A stretch of 53,496 bases of DNA from Hyphomicrobiales bacterium. Its GTDB lineage: Bacteria > Pseudomonadota > Alphaproteobacteria > Rhizobiales > Rhizobiaceae. A model generated the notes under the pieces. That model was not told the DNA's origin and made no database searches. It saw only the letters and a list, made by a program, of their open reading frames with translations. Made by a program: the position numbers and the translations under genes. Where the stretch lies: NCBI GenBank assembly GCA_021775455.1, contig JAJFHU010000054.1:1-53496 (forward strand), written 5' to 3'. This document shows, in pieces, positions 7,745 through 17,296 of the stretch (positions are counted from its first letter, which is position 1; each line of letters begins with the position of its first letter).

Positions 7745-9281
7745 TCAATCCACCATTATCCGGTATTTGCTCTTCTCGTTTGGCAATATATGCGAGCAAT
7801 TCTTCGTCCCTGGCTTTATCAAGCTTCGGTTCTTCGTATGATTCAAGCAATTTTTTGGCGTATTCCAGCGCTCGTTCTGTGATTTCCTTTGACCCATCTG
7901 CCTGCCATTGTTCGATGGAGTTGTTGTCGAAAAGTTCTGGCATGAAGAATGCAGATTCAAAATTTTCATAAGTATGCGGATGGCCAAGGTAGTGCCCACC
8001 CGGTCCAACATCGCGAATAGCGACCAACGCCTCATCGAAATCACCCCATTTAACTCCTTCGGCCATACGATAGGCCATTGCGCATTGTTCAGCATCGACG
8101 ACAAACTTGGCAGTGGAACAATGCATACCTGCTTCATTCCACCCGGCTGAATGCCAGATGTAATTGGCACCCGCATGAATGACTGAAGATAGGGTCGTCG
8201 CACTTTCATAACCCGCCTGAGCATCAAAAGTCTTTGCACCACCGAGCGTATTGGAAGTCCTCCAGGGAACATTATAGAACCTGGCCATTTGGCCGATCAT
8301 GTAATTCATCAAGCTGATTTCCGGTGTGCCAGCCATCGGAGCACCGGATTTCATCGACACGGTAGAAAGATAGTGACCGTAAATGGCCGGGCAACCCTTT
8401 CGAACCACTTGTGTGTACGCAAGCGCTGAAAGCGCTTCTGCATTAAGCTGGGCAACTGCCGCCGCTGTTGAAGCAGGTGTGTTTGCACCACCAAGAACAA
8501 ATGGTGAGCACAAAACCGGTTGGTTACGCTTGTTGAAAGCCCGGCAGGCACCCAGCATGGTCTCGTCCCAGACCAGTGGTGAGTTGCCGTTAATGTTGCC
8601 GGTCACAACCGGGTGGGTTTCAAGATATTCTTCGCCAAACAGTATCGCACACATATCCATGACATCCTCACCGTTACGGCCAGAAGTCGTCATACCCATA
8701 AAGGTTTTGTCGGAATGCTTCATGGAAGAGTAGGTAATGCGTAAATGACGATGCGGTACCGGGTGGTCCATGGGTTCCACAATATGATGCGCACTTGAAT
8801 GAATGGCCGGTAACATATGTGCCAATTTGTGAAACATTGCCAAATCATCGAGTGTTGGCCAGCGCCTGACATCTTCAAGATCACGGAGAAATGGAGCGCC
8901 GGTCATCGGAACAAAGATTGACTGATTGCCGCCGAGCTTCACATTCTTTTTTGGATCTCGCGCGTGGTAGGTGAAAGTGGAAGGAATTGTTGAAATCAGC
9001 TCGCGTACCATTTCGCGATCAAGATAAACGCGCTGACCATCAACCTTGGCACCTGCGTCCTTCCATTGCTGAAGTGCAATTTCATCCCGGAAATCAACGC
9101 CAACTTCTTCCAAAATTGCCATGGAAGCATCATCAATCCGTCCAACCTGTTCCTCATCCATCGGTTCGGTCAGCGGCAGAGTATTTTCCAACCCGGGCAG
9201 CATTGCGATATCATGAGTATCCCGCAACGTGCGCCTGGCTCCGCGACCGCCCCTGCGGGTTTGCTTTTCCATCACTTCCAT
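7731..9281 (-). CDS. Non-pyrrolysine MttB-family (trimethylamine/betaine methyltransferase-like) protein
   Basis: This 516-residue protein belongs to the MttB superfamily: DEEQVGRIDDASMAILEEVG near the N-terminus, PFVLGGANTPASTAAAVAQL in the middle, and the C-terminal GVKWGDFDEALVAIRDVG, GPGGHYLGHPHT. The gene reads through without an in-frame amber codon, so it is the non-pyrrolysine type, whose characterised members demethylate betaines such as glycine betaine or proline betaine and pass the methyl group to a corrinoid protein. No corrinoid protein is encoded nearby, so the acceptor is unclear. The ATG at 9281 was preferred over a TTG at 9290 because AAGAG lies at a workable distance only for the ATG. 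Confidence 0.8.
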   Translation of the reverse strand: MEVMEKQTRRGGRGARRTLRDTHDIAMLPGLENTLPLTEPMDEEQVGRIDDASMAILEEVGVDFRDEIALQQWKDAGAKVDGQRVYLDREMVRELISTIPSTFTYHARDPKKNVKLGGNQSIFVPMTGAPFLRDLEDVRRWPTLDDLAMFHKLAHMLPAIHSSAHHIVEPMDHPVPHRHLRITYSSMKHSDKTFMGMTTSGRNGEDVMDMCAILFGEEYLETHPVVTGNINGNSPLVWDETMLGACRAFNKRNQPVLCSPFVLGGANTPASTAAAVAQLNAEALSALAYTQVVRKGCPAIYGHYLSTVSMKSGAPMAGTPEISLMNYMIGQMARFYNVPWRTSNTLGGAKTFDAQAGYESATTLSSVIHAGANYIWHSAGWNEAGMHCSTAKFVVDAEQCAMAYRMAEGVKWGDFDEALVAIRDVGPGGHYLGHPHTYENFESAFFMPELFDNNSIEQWQADGSKEITERALEYAKKLLESYEEPKLDKARDEELLAYIAKREEQIPDNGGLNEEH

Positions 9282-9434
9282 AACAGGCAAACTCTTTTGG
9301 TTTTGACCAAAAAAGGATAGAAAGGTCGATGGAAGCGGAACAGGTTGAAAAACGACTTAATCAGCCGCTTTAGAACACGATATTCAATCCAGTTTAATGC
9401 TTGCGACTATTAGGAAAGACTGAATTTTCAAATT

Positions 9435-10619
9435 TTAGTGCTTTATCTGCAACTTTCGCGGTGTCTTGCACAGACATTCAACTCCAGTTTCAGTGATTAA
9501 AATTGGCTCAGTAATTTCCAATCCACCATCATCCAACCAAAGGCCTGGCATAAAATGAAATGTCATTCCCGGTTTGAGAACCGTTTTGTCGCCGCGGCGG
9601 AACGACATGGTCCGCTCGCCCCAATCAGGTGGATAAGAAATCCCAATTGCATAACCGGTTCGGGAATCCTTTTGGAAACCATGTTTGTTCAGGGTATCAA
9701 AAAAGGCGATTGCAATGTCCTCGCACCTGTTACCTGGTTTTGCCTGCTCAAGTCCGGCTTCGACACCCTCAAGTACCGCCTTTTCAGCATCAAGATACTT
9801 TTGCGGCGGCTTGCCCAAAAACAATGTGCGCGATTGTGGACACTGATATCTTTTGTAGACGCCTGCAATTTCAAAAAAAGTGCTTTCACCAACCTTGAAA
9901 GGCTTGTCGTCCCAGGTCAGATGCGGGGCCGTTGCATCCATGCCCGAGGGCACCATTGGAACGATTGCAGGATAATCGCCCCAATGGCCGTCAGCGCCGG
10001 TAATCCCAGTATGGTAGATATCCGCAACCAGTTCATTCTTGGGAAGGCCCGGTTCTGCACGCTCCACAATCATGGCATGCATCTTTTCAACTATCGCCGC
10101 CGCACGCCGCATAAATGTGATTTCTGTCTCGCTCTTGATGGCGCGCTGCCAATTTACCAACCCGGTACGGTCACTGAATTTTGTGTCGGGAAGGTTTTTC
10201 TTAAGCGATTCCCACGCGGCCGCTGAAAAATAATAATTATCCAGTTCTACCCCAATCGAAAGTTTCTGCCATCCGCGGTCCTTAATCAGATCGGAAAGCG
10301 TTTCCATTGGGTGTTTCTCGGGATTTTGCACATATATGTCATCGTAACCAACAATATTGTCATGGTTCATAAACACCGTCCGCTTGGCACCAAGAGCGTC
10401 CATCCCACGACCCCACCAGACAGGTTCCCCGTCATGGGTCAGTAAAACCGCCTGATGCGTATAAAACGACCACCCATCATAACCCGTAAGCCAGGCCATG
10501 TTGGATGGATCGGACACTATCATCAATCCGATATCCTGCTCAGCCATCGCCTTTCGTGTTTTGACGATGCGATTTTCATACTCTTTCATCGAGAAGTTCA
10601 GTGTTGGACCTTGTTCCAT
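9435..10619 (-). CDS. M24-family hydrolase, ectoine hydrolase (DoeA/EutD)-like
   Basis: This 394-residue pita-bread protein strongly resembles DoeA/EutD: MIVSDPSNMAWLTGYDGWSF and DNYYFSAAAWESLKK in the N-terminal domain, HLTWDDKPFKVGES and FFEIAGVYKRYQCPQSRT in the catalytic domain, and LWLDDGGLEITEPILITETG at the end. As in DoeA and creatinase, the aspartates and histidine that bind metal in aminopeptidase P are not kept, so it is probably a metal-independent amidohydrolase. DoeA opens the ectoine ring, but the usual partners doeB, doeC and doeD are absent and this gene heads a different operon, so a related cyclic or N-substituted substrate is likely. It is transcribed away from the polysaccharide locus. 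Confidence 0.75.
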   Translation of the reverse strand: MEQGPTLNFSMKEYENRIVKTRKAMAEQDIGLMIVSDPSNMAWLTGYDGWSFYTHQAVLLTHDGEPVWWGRGMDALGAKRTVFMNHDNIVGYDDIYVQNPEKHPMETLSDLIKDRGWQKLSIGVELDNYYFSAAAWESLKKNLPDTKFSDRTGLVNWQRAIKSETEITFMRRAAAIVEKMHAMIVERAEPGLPKNELVADIYHTGITGADGHWGDYPAIVPMVPSGMDATAPHLTWDDKPFKVGESTFFEIAGVYKRYQCPQSRTLFLGKPPQKYLDAEKAVLEGVEAGLEQAKPGNRCEDIAIAFFDTLNKHGFQKDSRTGYAIGISYPPDWGERTMSFRRGDKTVLKPGMTFHFMPGLWLDDGGLEITEPILITETGVECLCKTPRKLQIKH

Positions 10620-10706
10620 CTGTACTACACCATAAAAATTTTACACCTACCGGAATTATCCGGGACTTCAGCACATTGCAATCAAATTTGGATTTAGCAA
10701 CTCCAT

Positions 10707-10722
10707 TGGCACAGCACTTGCT
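10707..10722 (+). promoter_or_regulatory. Sigma-54 promoter (-24/-12) for the polysaccharide operon
   Basis: The sequence TGGCAC-AGCAC-TTGCT is an exact match to the RpoN consensus TGGCAC-N5-TTGCW, with the GG and GC pairs in the required spacing. Transcription would start near 10734, giving a leader of about 65 bases before the GTG at 10798. An enhancer-binding activator would be needed; none is encoded in the window. Confidence 0.7.
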
Positions 10723-10797
10723 CATTATAACCATGAGCAGAGCCAATTGTGTCAAATCGGGACAAATGGCGAACTAGAGGCTAAACGGGGTATAAGC

Positions 10798-12264
10798 GTG
10801 AACGTTGAAAACATTTCAATTGATGCAGCACTACCGGCTGGTATTTCAGGAGACAGGCGTACACGGCCCCGGCCTGGCGGAAGGCTTGGTGAGGGGGTTC
10901 TGGTTGTCAGTTACATGTTTGTGGAATTGGTGGCGGTTTTTGCACTCGGCCTCGCAATCGCATATTTTTATGTCGGCCAAACACTGAGTGTTCCCGATTA
11001 TTACCAGTCCTACATTACACCCCTACTGCTTGCTCCAGTATTATTGGGTATTCGATTTCATTCGGAAGGCTTATATGAAGTGGGCAACCTGCAGCGTGCG
11101 GTAAAATCCACTGGCTCAGTGTTGAAATGCATTGCCATGGTGTTCATCGGACTTGTTGTGCTCGGATTTCTTGCGGGAATCGCCTCCTCATACTCCCGTA
11201 TCTGGTTTGTGGGTTGGTCAGTCGGATCAGCTGTTCTCGTACTGTTACTTCGTGCAATCCTGGATCGCATACTCACACAGCTGAAAAGCCACCGAATTCC
11301 GTTATCGCGAATTGCAATTTACGGCGATATTTCATCAGTACTAAAAGTGCGCGCTGCATTGAGCGAAAAAGAAGCGGGAATTGAGATTGTGGGATCGTTC
11401 AGTGACGCGAAGGTTTCAGACGAAGCGTTGAACATCCGGGGCGACCTTGGTGATCTGCTGGCGCTTGCAAGAAACATCAATATCGACCGGGTAGTAATTG
11501 CGAAAGAAGTCGCATCGCGCTTGGAAATCAGCCGAATTATGAATGCTCTTTCCAACTTACCGGCGGAAGTTCTGCTTTACCCAAATTTTTTGGGTGACAC
11601 CGTCAACCTTTCCGGCCTCACTTCTGTCAACCACTCCAGATTGATCCGCATTCAGAAGCGACCAATTTCTGACTGGGGCCTGCTAATAAAGGCAGCCATG
11701 GACAAGATCATATCTGCGATTGCCGTTATTGCTCTGGCACCGCTTCTGGTTGTTGTTGCGATTTGCATCAAACTCGACAGCAAGGGACCTGTGTTTTTCA
11801 AGCAGCGCCGTCACGGATACAATCTTGGCGTAATTGATGTCTGGAAGTTCCGAACCATGACCGTCCAGGAAAATGACGGAAAATTCAAACAGGCAGTCAA
11901 AGACGACAAGCGCATTACCCGGATAGGCAATTTCCTGCGCAAGACCAGCATTGATGAACTGCCGCAACTCTTCAATGTACTGAAGGGAGAGATGTCAATT
12001 GTAGGTCCCCGCCCGCATCCGGTGAAGCTGAACTCTGACTACGCAGCCCGACTGATGCGCTACGACAATCGCCACAAGGTGAAACCAGGGATTACCGGAT
12101 GGGCACAAATTAACGGTTATCGTGGCCCAACAATGGAACCGGACCAGATGCACAAGCGAATTGAGTACGATCTGGAATACATCGAAAATTGGTCTCTGTG
12201 GTTTGATTCCAAGATAATTCTGGCAACTCCATTCCTCGGGATCGTTCACAAAAATGCATTCTAG
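10798..12264 (+). CDS. Polyprenyl glycosylphosphotransferase (WbaP/WcaJ/ExoY type), priming enzyme
   Basis: This 488-residue membrane protein starts exopolysaccharide repeat synthesis by moving a sugar-1-phosphate to undecaprenyl phosphate. It has about four N-terminal membrane helices, a CoA-binding-like middle domain ([17 protein letters not shown]), another helix ([16 protein letters not shown]) and the C-terminal bacterial sugar transferase domain with [46 protein letters not shown] and [15 protein letters not shown]. The two-part architecture is that of glucose-type WcaJ/WbaP enzymes, but the sugar cannot be read from sequence. I chose the GTG at 10798 (GGGG 7 bases upstream); a TTG at 10747 would extend it by 17 residues. 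It is first in the operon behind the sigma-54 site. Confidence 0.88.
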   Translation: MNVENISIDAALPAGISGDRRTRPRPGGRLGEGVLVVSYMFVELVAVFALGLAIAYFYVGQTLSVPDYYQSYITPLLLAPVLLGIRFHSEGLYEVGNLQRAVKSTGSVLKCIAMVFIGLVVLGFLAGIASSYSRIWFVGWSVGSAVLVLLLRAILDRILTQLKSHRIPLSRIAIYGDISSVLKVRAALSEKEAGIEIVGSFSDAKVSDEALNIRGDLGDLLALARNINIDRVVIAKEVASRLEISRIMNALSNLPAEVLLYPNFLGDTVNLSGLTSVNHSRLIRIQKRPISDWGLLIKAAMDKIISAIAVIALAPLLVVVAICIKLDSKGPVFFKQRRHGYNLGVIDVWKFRTMTVQENDGKFKQAVKDDKRITRIGNFLRKTSIDELPQLFNVLKGEMSIVGPRPHPVKLNSDYAARLMRYDNRHKVKPGITGWAQINGYRGPTMEPDQMHKRIEYDLEYIENWSLWFDSKIILATPFLGIVHKNAF

Positions 12265-12367
12265 GGCAAACAGAATACAAACAATTCAAGAAAATTGAAT
12301 CGAGTAAATTTACCTAAAAGAAGATGATTTCTGACAAGATAACGGATGAATAGGTGAGGTGAAATTG

Positions 12368-13399
12368 GTGTCTAAAACTTGTAAAAAACATTGCAATCCG
12401 CATGATCGGCAGGTGCTTCTTGTGGGCGGTGCTGGATATATCGGTTGCCCGGTCGCATCCTTGTTACTGGAGAGTGGATACAAGGTACGTAACCTGGATT
12501 TGTTAACCTACGCTCACCAAAATGCAGTTATGGGGCAAATGCTGTCTCCCGATTACAAATTTCAGTTCGGTGACATGGGATGCCCCAAGGCTTTGAACGA
12601 AGCCCTGAACGGGATAACAGATGTAGTTCTTCTTGCTGGCCTGGTTGGCGATCCCATAACCAAGCAGTTGCCTGATGAATCTCACCAAATCAATGATATT
12701 GCAGTCAAGCATTGCCTTGAAAATCTCAACGGCCGCGGTATCCGCAATGTTATTTTTGTTTCGACTTGCTCGAACTACGGCAAAATTGACGAAAATGAAA
12801 TTGCTGATGAAAGTCACGCGCTTGAGCCGCTCTCTGCTTACGCTCGTTCCAAAGTTGAAGCCGAAAAATTGATACTATCGTCAAAGGGCAAGATAGATTT
12901 CCACCCAACCATACTTCGGTTTGCAACAGCATTCGGCATGGCACCACGCATGCGTTTTGACCTGACAGTTAACGAATTCACACGCGATCTCTATCTGGAC
13001 AAGGAACTCCTGGTGTTTGATGCGGAAACATGGCGTCCATACTGTCACGTAAAGGATTTTGCGCGGCTAATTCGCAAGGTGCTTCAGTCAGATACTGCCA
13101 AAACTTCATTTGAGGTGTTCAATGCAGGCAGCAACGACAACAATTTTACCAAGCAGGGAATCGTTGACCTGATTTGCGATAGACTGCCTGGCCGTACGAT
13201 CAAGTACCAGAAAAATAGTGCTGATCCGCGAAATTATCGCGTCGATTTCTCAAAGCTCAACAACCAGTTGGACTTCCATTGCAAATATTCGGTTGCCGAT
13301 GGTGTGGACGAGTTGATCACCGGCATGGAGGAACATCTCTTTGACGATGTAGAAGCGCGCAAACTCTATTACGGCAATTACGGAATTGTTGCTCACTAA
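12368..13399 (+). CDS. NAD-dependent sugar-nucleotide epimerase/dehydratase (extended SDR)
   Basis: This 343-residue protein has the Rossmann motif LLVGGAGYIGCPVASLLLE near the start, the NAD-ribose acidic segment (RNLDLLTY), and the SDR catalytic triad with S-T-C-S-N and YARSK (Y-x3-K). The C-terminal half carries the substrate-site arginines of extended SDRs (ETWRPYCHVKDFARLI). It should convert a nucleotide sugar, for example by epimerisation or 4,6-dehydration. With the nucleotidyltransferase and DegT aminotransferase that follow, it likely makes an activated amino- or deoxy-sugar. The GTG at 12368 is the best start, 8 bases after GGTGAGG. Confidence 0.8.
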   Translation: MSKTCKKHCNPHDRQVLLVGGAGYIGCPVASLLLESGYKVRNLDLLTYAHQNAVMGQMLSPDYKFQFGDMGCPKALNEALNGITDVVLLAGLVGDPITKQLPDESHQINDIAVKHCLENLNGRGIRNVIFVSTCSNYGKIDENEIADESHALEPLSAYARSKVEAEKLILSSKGKIDFHPTILRFATAFGMAPRMRFDLTVNEFTRDLYLDKELLVFDAETWRPYCHVKDFARLIRKVLQSDTAKTSFEVFNAGSNDNNFTKQGIVDLICDRLPGRTIKYQKNSADPRNYRVDFSKLNNQLDFHCKYSVADGVDELITGMEEHLFDDVEARKLYYGNYGIVAH

Positions 13400-13451
13400 A
13401 TGAAGTGAAACTGGAACTCTCGACTGTTCTTTGTTCAAGGGGAAAGCAAAC

Positions 13452-14180
13452 ATGAAAAACCGGATAGTCATATTGGCAGGAGGCAAGGGAACCCGATTGC
13501 GGCCCTTCACCGCCAGCTTTCCAAAACCGCTTGTACCGGTGGGTGATCAGCCTATTCTGGAAATTTTAATGACCCAGCTTGCCAATCAAGGCTTCAGGCG
13601 TTTCACTATTGCCCTCGGCCATCTTTCCGGATTGATCCGCGCTTATATCGACCAGCGCAAATCGCTAACTGATGGCCTGCAGATTGATTTTGTGGATGAA
13701 GACGAACCAACCGGAACGGCAGGTTCTCTGGCCAACATTGACGGTTTGGATGACACGTTTTTGGTGATGAATGGCGATGTTCTCACTGACATGGATTACA
13801 GTGCGCTTGTTAATGTTCACGATTCATCTGATGCCGCGCTAACGATTGCTGCTCACAAGCAAGAAGTCAAAATTGACTTGGGTGTTCTTGAGGCAAATGG
13901 AAACGCCATCCTGAAAAATTATGTAGAAAAGCCGACGCTGGATTACGAAGTCAGCATGGGTGTTTACGCCTATAGTCCCTCAGTTCTCAAATATATTCCA
14001 AAGAACCAGTATCTGGATTTTCCGAATCTGGTTCAAAAACTCATGTCCAACGGTGAAATCGTACGCCTGTACCGGAACAACGCTTTCTGGCTCGATATCG
14101 GTCGCCCGGATGATTATGCGGCTGCACAAGAAATGCTGCAGCAACACCCTGAACAATTTGGAATGATTGCAAATGGCTGA
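13452..14180 (+). CDS. Sugar-phosphate nucleotidyltransferase
   Basis: This 242-residue protein has the nucleotidyl transferase signature LAGGKGTRLRPFTASFPKPL at the N-terminus, the metal-binding aspartate in FLVMNGDVLTDMDY, and VEKPTLDYEVSMGVYAYS in the sugar-binding region. It would join a sugar-1-phosphate to a nucleotide triphosphate to give the activated sugar for the locus. It lacks the left-handed beta-helix extension of GlmU-type enzymes. The ATG at 13452 follows GGGGA; the end overlaps the aminotransferase start by 8 bases, so the two are coupled. Confidence 0.87.
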   Translation: MKNRIVILAGGKGTRLRPFTASFPKPLVPVGDQPILEILMTQLANQGFRRFTIALGHLSGLIRAYIDQRKSLTDGLQIDFVDEDEPTGTAGSLANIDGLDDTFLVMNGDVLTDMDYSALVNVHDSSDAALTIAAHKQEVKIDLGVLEANGNAILKNYVEKPTLDYEVSMGVYAYSPSVLKYIPKNQYLDFPNLVQKLMSNGEIVRLYRNNAFWLDIGRPDDYAAAQEMLQQHPEQFGMIANG

Positions 14181-15330
14181 CCTCTGGAAATATACCCTTT
14201 CGGAACTGGACCTGACAGCAGAAGATGGCATAGCAGTTGAAGCGTGCATTCGGTCCCAGTGGCTTTCGATGGGCCCAAAGACCCAGGAATTCGAAGCAAC
14301 ATTTGCTGATATGGTCGACGCAAAGCACGCCATCGCCGTATCAAACGGTACAGCTGCACTCCACCTGGCGTTGGCCTCTGTTGGTGTTGGAAGTTCACCC
14401 GATGATGAGATAATTCAACCCGCCATCAATTTCGTTGCTGCCGCCAACATGACCTGCGCACTTGGAGCAACGCCAGTATTTGCAGATTCAATTTCCTTTA
14501 TCGACCCTACAATTGACCCTAAAGAAATCAAGGCGAAAATAACCGACAGGACCAAAGCCGTCGTAGTGATGCATTTTGGCGGCTACGCCTGCCAAATGGA
14601 TGAGATCAAAAGTATTTGTAGCGAGCATGAAATTGCATTGATTGAAGATGCCTGCCATGCACCATGCCAACCATACTCGGGAAAGCTGGGCGGACATTTG
14701 GGTACAATCGGTGAAATCGGATGTTTCTCGTTCTTCTCCAACAAAAACATGACAACCGCTGAAGGTGGCATGGTTGTAACCAACGACGATGAACATGCAG
14801 AGAAAATTCGCCGCATGCGGTCCCATGGCATGACTACGCTTTCCTGGGATCGTCACCATGGTCGACCATCGACCTATGATGTAGTAATGCACGGGTTCAA
14901 CTATCGAATTGACGATCTTCGCGCTTCTTTGGGCGTTTCACAACTCTCACGATTACTTGAGAATAACGAAAAGCGCCGCGAGCGAATGCAGGAATATGCA
15001 GGTGCAGCCGCAGCTTTGGCCAGCAACGAAGTTCAGTTCATTTTCGGGGATCGTCCCAAGGACGGGACTGGTCATGTGGCAGGTGTGATTGTTCCGATAC
15101 AGAAGCGTGATGCAGCACGCTTGAAACTTTCAGAGCTCCGTATCCAGACCAGCTTGCATTACCCACCAATTCACAAGTTTAGTGCGTTTGAACGGTTTTC
15201 ATCAGCGCAACTTCCAATCGCCGAGGAATTTGCGCGATCCATGATCACGCTACCGATGCATGCCAATCTGAACAAAGGCGCACCAACGGAAATTATTAAT
15301 TCCCTGAACGAGTGCCTGAAGGCTGCCTGA
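14173..15330 (+). CDS. DegT/DnrJ/EryC1 family PLP-dependent sugar aminotransferase
   Basis: This 385-residue protein is a typical nucleotide-sugar aminotransferase: HAIAVSNGTAALHLALAS (cofactor phosphate site), AVVVMHFGGYACQMDEI, IEDACHAP (aspartate facing the pyridine ring), and the PLP lysine in FFSNKNMTTAEGGMVVTND. It would add an amino group from glutamate to a keto-sugar nucleotide made by the upstream SDR. The ATG at 14173 lies inside the end of the nucleotidyltransferase gene. The TGA overlaps the next start by one base. Confidence 0.88.
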   Translation: MADLWKYTLSELDLTAEDGIAVEACIRSQWLSMGPKTQEFEATFADMVDAKHAIAVSNGTAALHLALASVGVGSSPDDEIIQPAINFVAAANMTCALGATPVFADSISFIDPTIDPKEIKAKITDRTKAVVVMHFGGYACQMDEIKSICSEHEIALIEDACHAPCQPYSGKLGGHLGTIGEIGCFSFFSNKNMTTAEGGMVVTNDDEHAEKIRRMRSHGMTTLSWDRHHGRPSTYDVVMHGFNYRIDDLRASLGVSQLSRLLENNEKRRERMQEYAGAAAALASNEVQFIFGDRPKDGTGHVAGVIVPIQKRDAARLKLSELRIQTSLHYPPIHKFSAFERFSSAQLPIAEEFARSMITLPMHANLNKGAPTEIINSLNECLKAA

Positions 15331-16505
15331 TGAAACCAAAAAATGGTCAAAAACAGATATTGTTTCTGGCGCAATTGCCGCCACCATTTCACGGGCAATC
15401 GCAAATTGCCGGGGCAGTTCATGACGTCTTTTCAAATGATGCAGGAGCGAATGTTTGGCATCTGTGGAGAGGTGGAGCAAGAGCGGCAACGGAAGTAGGC
15501 AAACGGTCCCTGGTGAAGTATTTTGGATTCGGTTTGTTGGTCATTACCCTTATTACATATCTAATTCGCGGTAAAAGATTTGATGTGGTTTACCTTGGCT
15601 TTGCACCTTGGGCGCATACTGTTACCCGCGATGCTGCCTTGATGATCTTGTCCAAACTGTTGTCCAAACGGGTTTGGATTCATGTTCACGGGGATGGCCT
15701 GCAAAATTTTATCAAACCCAAAGATACCAAATCCCGGTTTGTTGCCTGGGCACTACGACAAACCGAATTACTGGCGATTACAGAAAACACGTTTGAAAGT
15801 GGGCAAATTTTCGGCCAGTTTTCAGAGGTAACCCATCTGCCGAATTTTGCTCCCGATCCGGGCAATCCCAAACCCCGGGGCAAAAAGCCGATCCATTTGG
15901 GTATCGTTAGCAATCTCGATCCCCGCAAGGGAACTTTCGAATTTCTTTCTTCAATTTCGAGAATGAAATCACAGGGCATGAAAGTTCGTGGAACAATTGT
16001 CGGTGGGCCCACAGCATCGCTCTCAGTGGAAAAATTGCGAGAAAAGGTAGAAGAACTCGGATTATCCAAGGTTGTGAATGTCACCGGTCGGGTGAGCGAA
16101 GAAGAAAAACACCGTCTTCTAAGCGAGATGGACATATTCTTGTATCCCTCTCGCCATGACCTCGCTCCACTGGCGCTAATTGAAGCCATCGCACACGGTT
16201 GCATTCCGATTGTCTTTGAAGTTGGCGGCATACCTGAAATTACGGGCAAGAATCTCTCGCACAATGTCCTGCAACCAGAATTAACTGAAGAAGAATTCGC
16301 CAGGGAAGTCTGTAACATTATTAAAAGTTACGTGAAAAACCCAAAGCTGCGAACAAAAGATGCCGCAAACGCCCGCAAGCAGTTTGAAGCAAACTATAGT
16401 GAAGCAGGTTTCAGGAACAACATTCTTTCGGCGTTGCAGCAAAAGCAAAGTTCAATCAATTCTGAATCAGTTTATTCAACAAAGATTGCTGGCCAGGAAA
16501 CGTAA
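15330..16505 (+). CDS. Glycosyltransferase, GT4 family
   Basis: This 391-residue protein has the two-domain GT-B fold. The N-terminal part begins LFLAQLPPPFHGQSQIAG and the nucleotide-sugar-binding C-terminal domain shows GIVSNLDPRKGTFEFL, IFLYPSRHDLAPLALIEAIA and the EX7E-like region around PLALIEAIAHGCIPIVFE. It should add one sugar to the lipid-linked repeat on the inner face of the membrane. The ATG at 15330 shares a base with the preceding stop (TGATG); a GTG at 15312 is less likely. Donor and acceptor are unknown. Confidence 0.85.
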   Translation: MKPKNGQKQILFLAQLPPPFHGQSQIAGAVHDVFSNDAGANVWHLWRGGARAATEVGKRSLVKYFGFGLLVITLITYLIRGKRFDVVYLGFAPWAHTVTRDAALMILSKLLSKRVWIHVHGDGLQNFIKPKDTKSRFVAWALRQTELLAITENTFESGQIFGQFSEVTHLPNFAPDPGNPKPRGKKPIHLGIVSNLDPRKGTFEFLSSISRMKSQGMKVRGTIVGGPTASLSVEKLREKVEELGLSKVVNVTGRVSEEEKHRLLSEMDIFLYPSRHDLAPLALIEAIAHGCIPIVFEVGGIPEITGKNLSHNVLQPELTEEEFAREVCNIIKSYVKNPKLRTKDAANARKQFEANYSEAGFRNNILSALQQKQSSINSESVYSTKIAGQET

Positions 16506-17296
16506 TGAAACAGCAAATCCTGAAAACATTTCGCGGCGTCCATGCTGTCTTCAGACGCAGGCAATTACCAAATCGCATTGCGATCTATGGGCATGAGCTA
16601 CCGCCAGAGCAGCGGCAACACTTTGCTGCCTGCATCTCACATCTGGTCTCCATGGGTTATGTAAGCGTCAATCCACGTGAGTATGCGGCGGTTGAAGGCC
16701 CGTCAAAACGGCTCTTTGTCTCATTCGATGACAACTTTGCAGACTGGTATGATTCCCTTGCCCTGTTCGATCGTTTGGGAATCTCATGCACTTTCTACGT
16801 GACCAGTGGTGTATTTTTTGATCGTTCAACCAGGGCTGAACAAAAGGCATTCATGAACCAAATTTGCCAACCAGACGAAAAACCCACTTTAAGCGTGACT
16901 CAACTGAAAAAAATTGTCGCGCGCGGACATACCATTGGTTGTCATACCCATACCCATCCAGTGCTGAGTCAACTGTCATCGGAACGTTGGGATCGCGAGA
17001 TTGCCCATTCAAAACGGGTTCTGGAACGTTTGATTGATCAAAAGATTGTTGACTTTTCCTTTCCGTTTGGAATGCGCCGCGATTTCTCTTCAACGCTTAG
17101 CGCCTATTGCCAGGGATTGGGATTTCAGACCATCGCAACCGGCATTTCCGGGCAACTATACCAACATAGCATAGATCCTATGTTTGTTCATCGAACAGGA
17201 TGGAAATCACACTTGCCTATCGCGGAAAACATCAAAAATCTTCAACTGGACGCCCGCATCTATGGAAAACTGTTTGGGCGGAGTGTAATTGGCTGA
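16505..17296 (+). CDS. Polysaccharide deacetylase (NodB homology domain)
   Basis: This 263-residue protein has the NodB-type fold of carbohydrate esterase family 4: LFVSFDDNFADWY carries the catalytic/metal aspartates and GHTIGCHTHTHPVLSQL holds the two metal-binding histidines, followed by FSFPFGMRRDFS. There is no signal peptide, so it may act in the cytoplasm on a sugar intermediate or a lipid-linked repeat, as NodB does. The ATG shares a base with the stop of the previous glycosyltransferase, and its own TGA shares a base with the next start. Confidence 0.85.
   Translation: MKQQILKTFRGVHAVFRRRQLPNRIAIYGHELPPEQRQHFAACISHLVSMGYVSVNPREYAAVEGPSKRLFVSFDDNFADWYDSLALFDRLGISCTFYVTSGVFFDRSTRAEQKAFMNQICQPDEKPTLSVTQLKKIVARGHTIGCHTHTHPVLSQLSSERWDREIAHSKRVLERLIDQKIVDFSFPFGMRRDFSSTLSAYCQGLGFQTIATGISGQLYQHSIDPMFVHRTGWKSHLPIAENIKNLQLDARIYGKLFGRSVIG

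Noticed and set aside
7731-9281. Pyrrolysine-containing trimethylamine methyltransferase
   Set aside because: The gene is open without an in-frame amber codon, so it is the non-pyrrolysine type.
9555-10226. Long open frame on the plus strand (223 codons)
   Set aside because: It is opposite the DoeA-like gene, has no ribosome site and no family resemblance.
9435-10619. A true ectoine degradation locus or a DMSP lyase (DddP-like M24 protein)
   Set aside because: doeB, doeC and doeD are missing, and the metal ligands of M24 metalloenzymes such as DddP are not kept. The protein is called DoeA-like only.
15686-16318. Long open frame on the minus strand (210 codons)
   Set aside because: It lies fully within a well-supported glycosyltransferase gene on the other strand and looks like no known protein.
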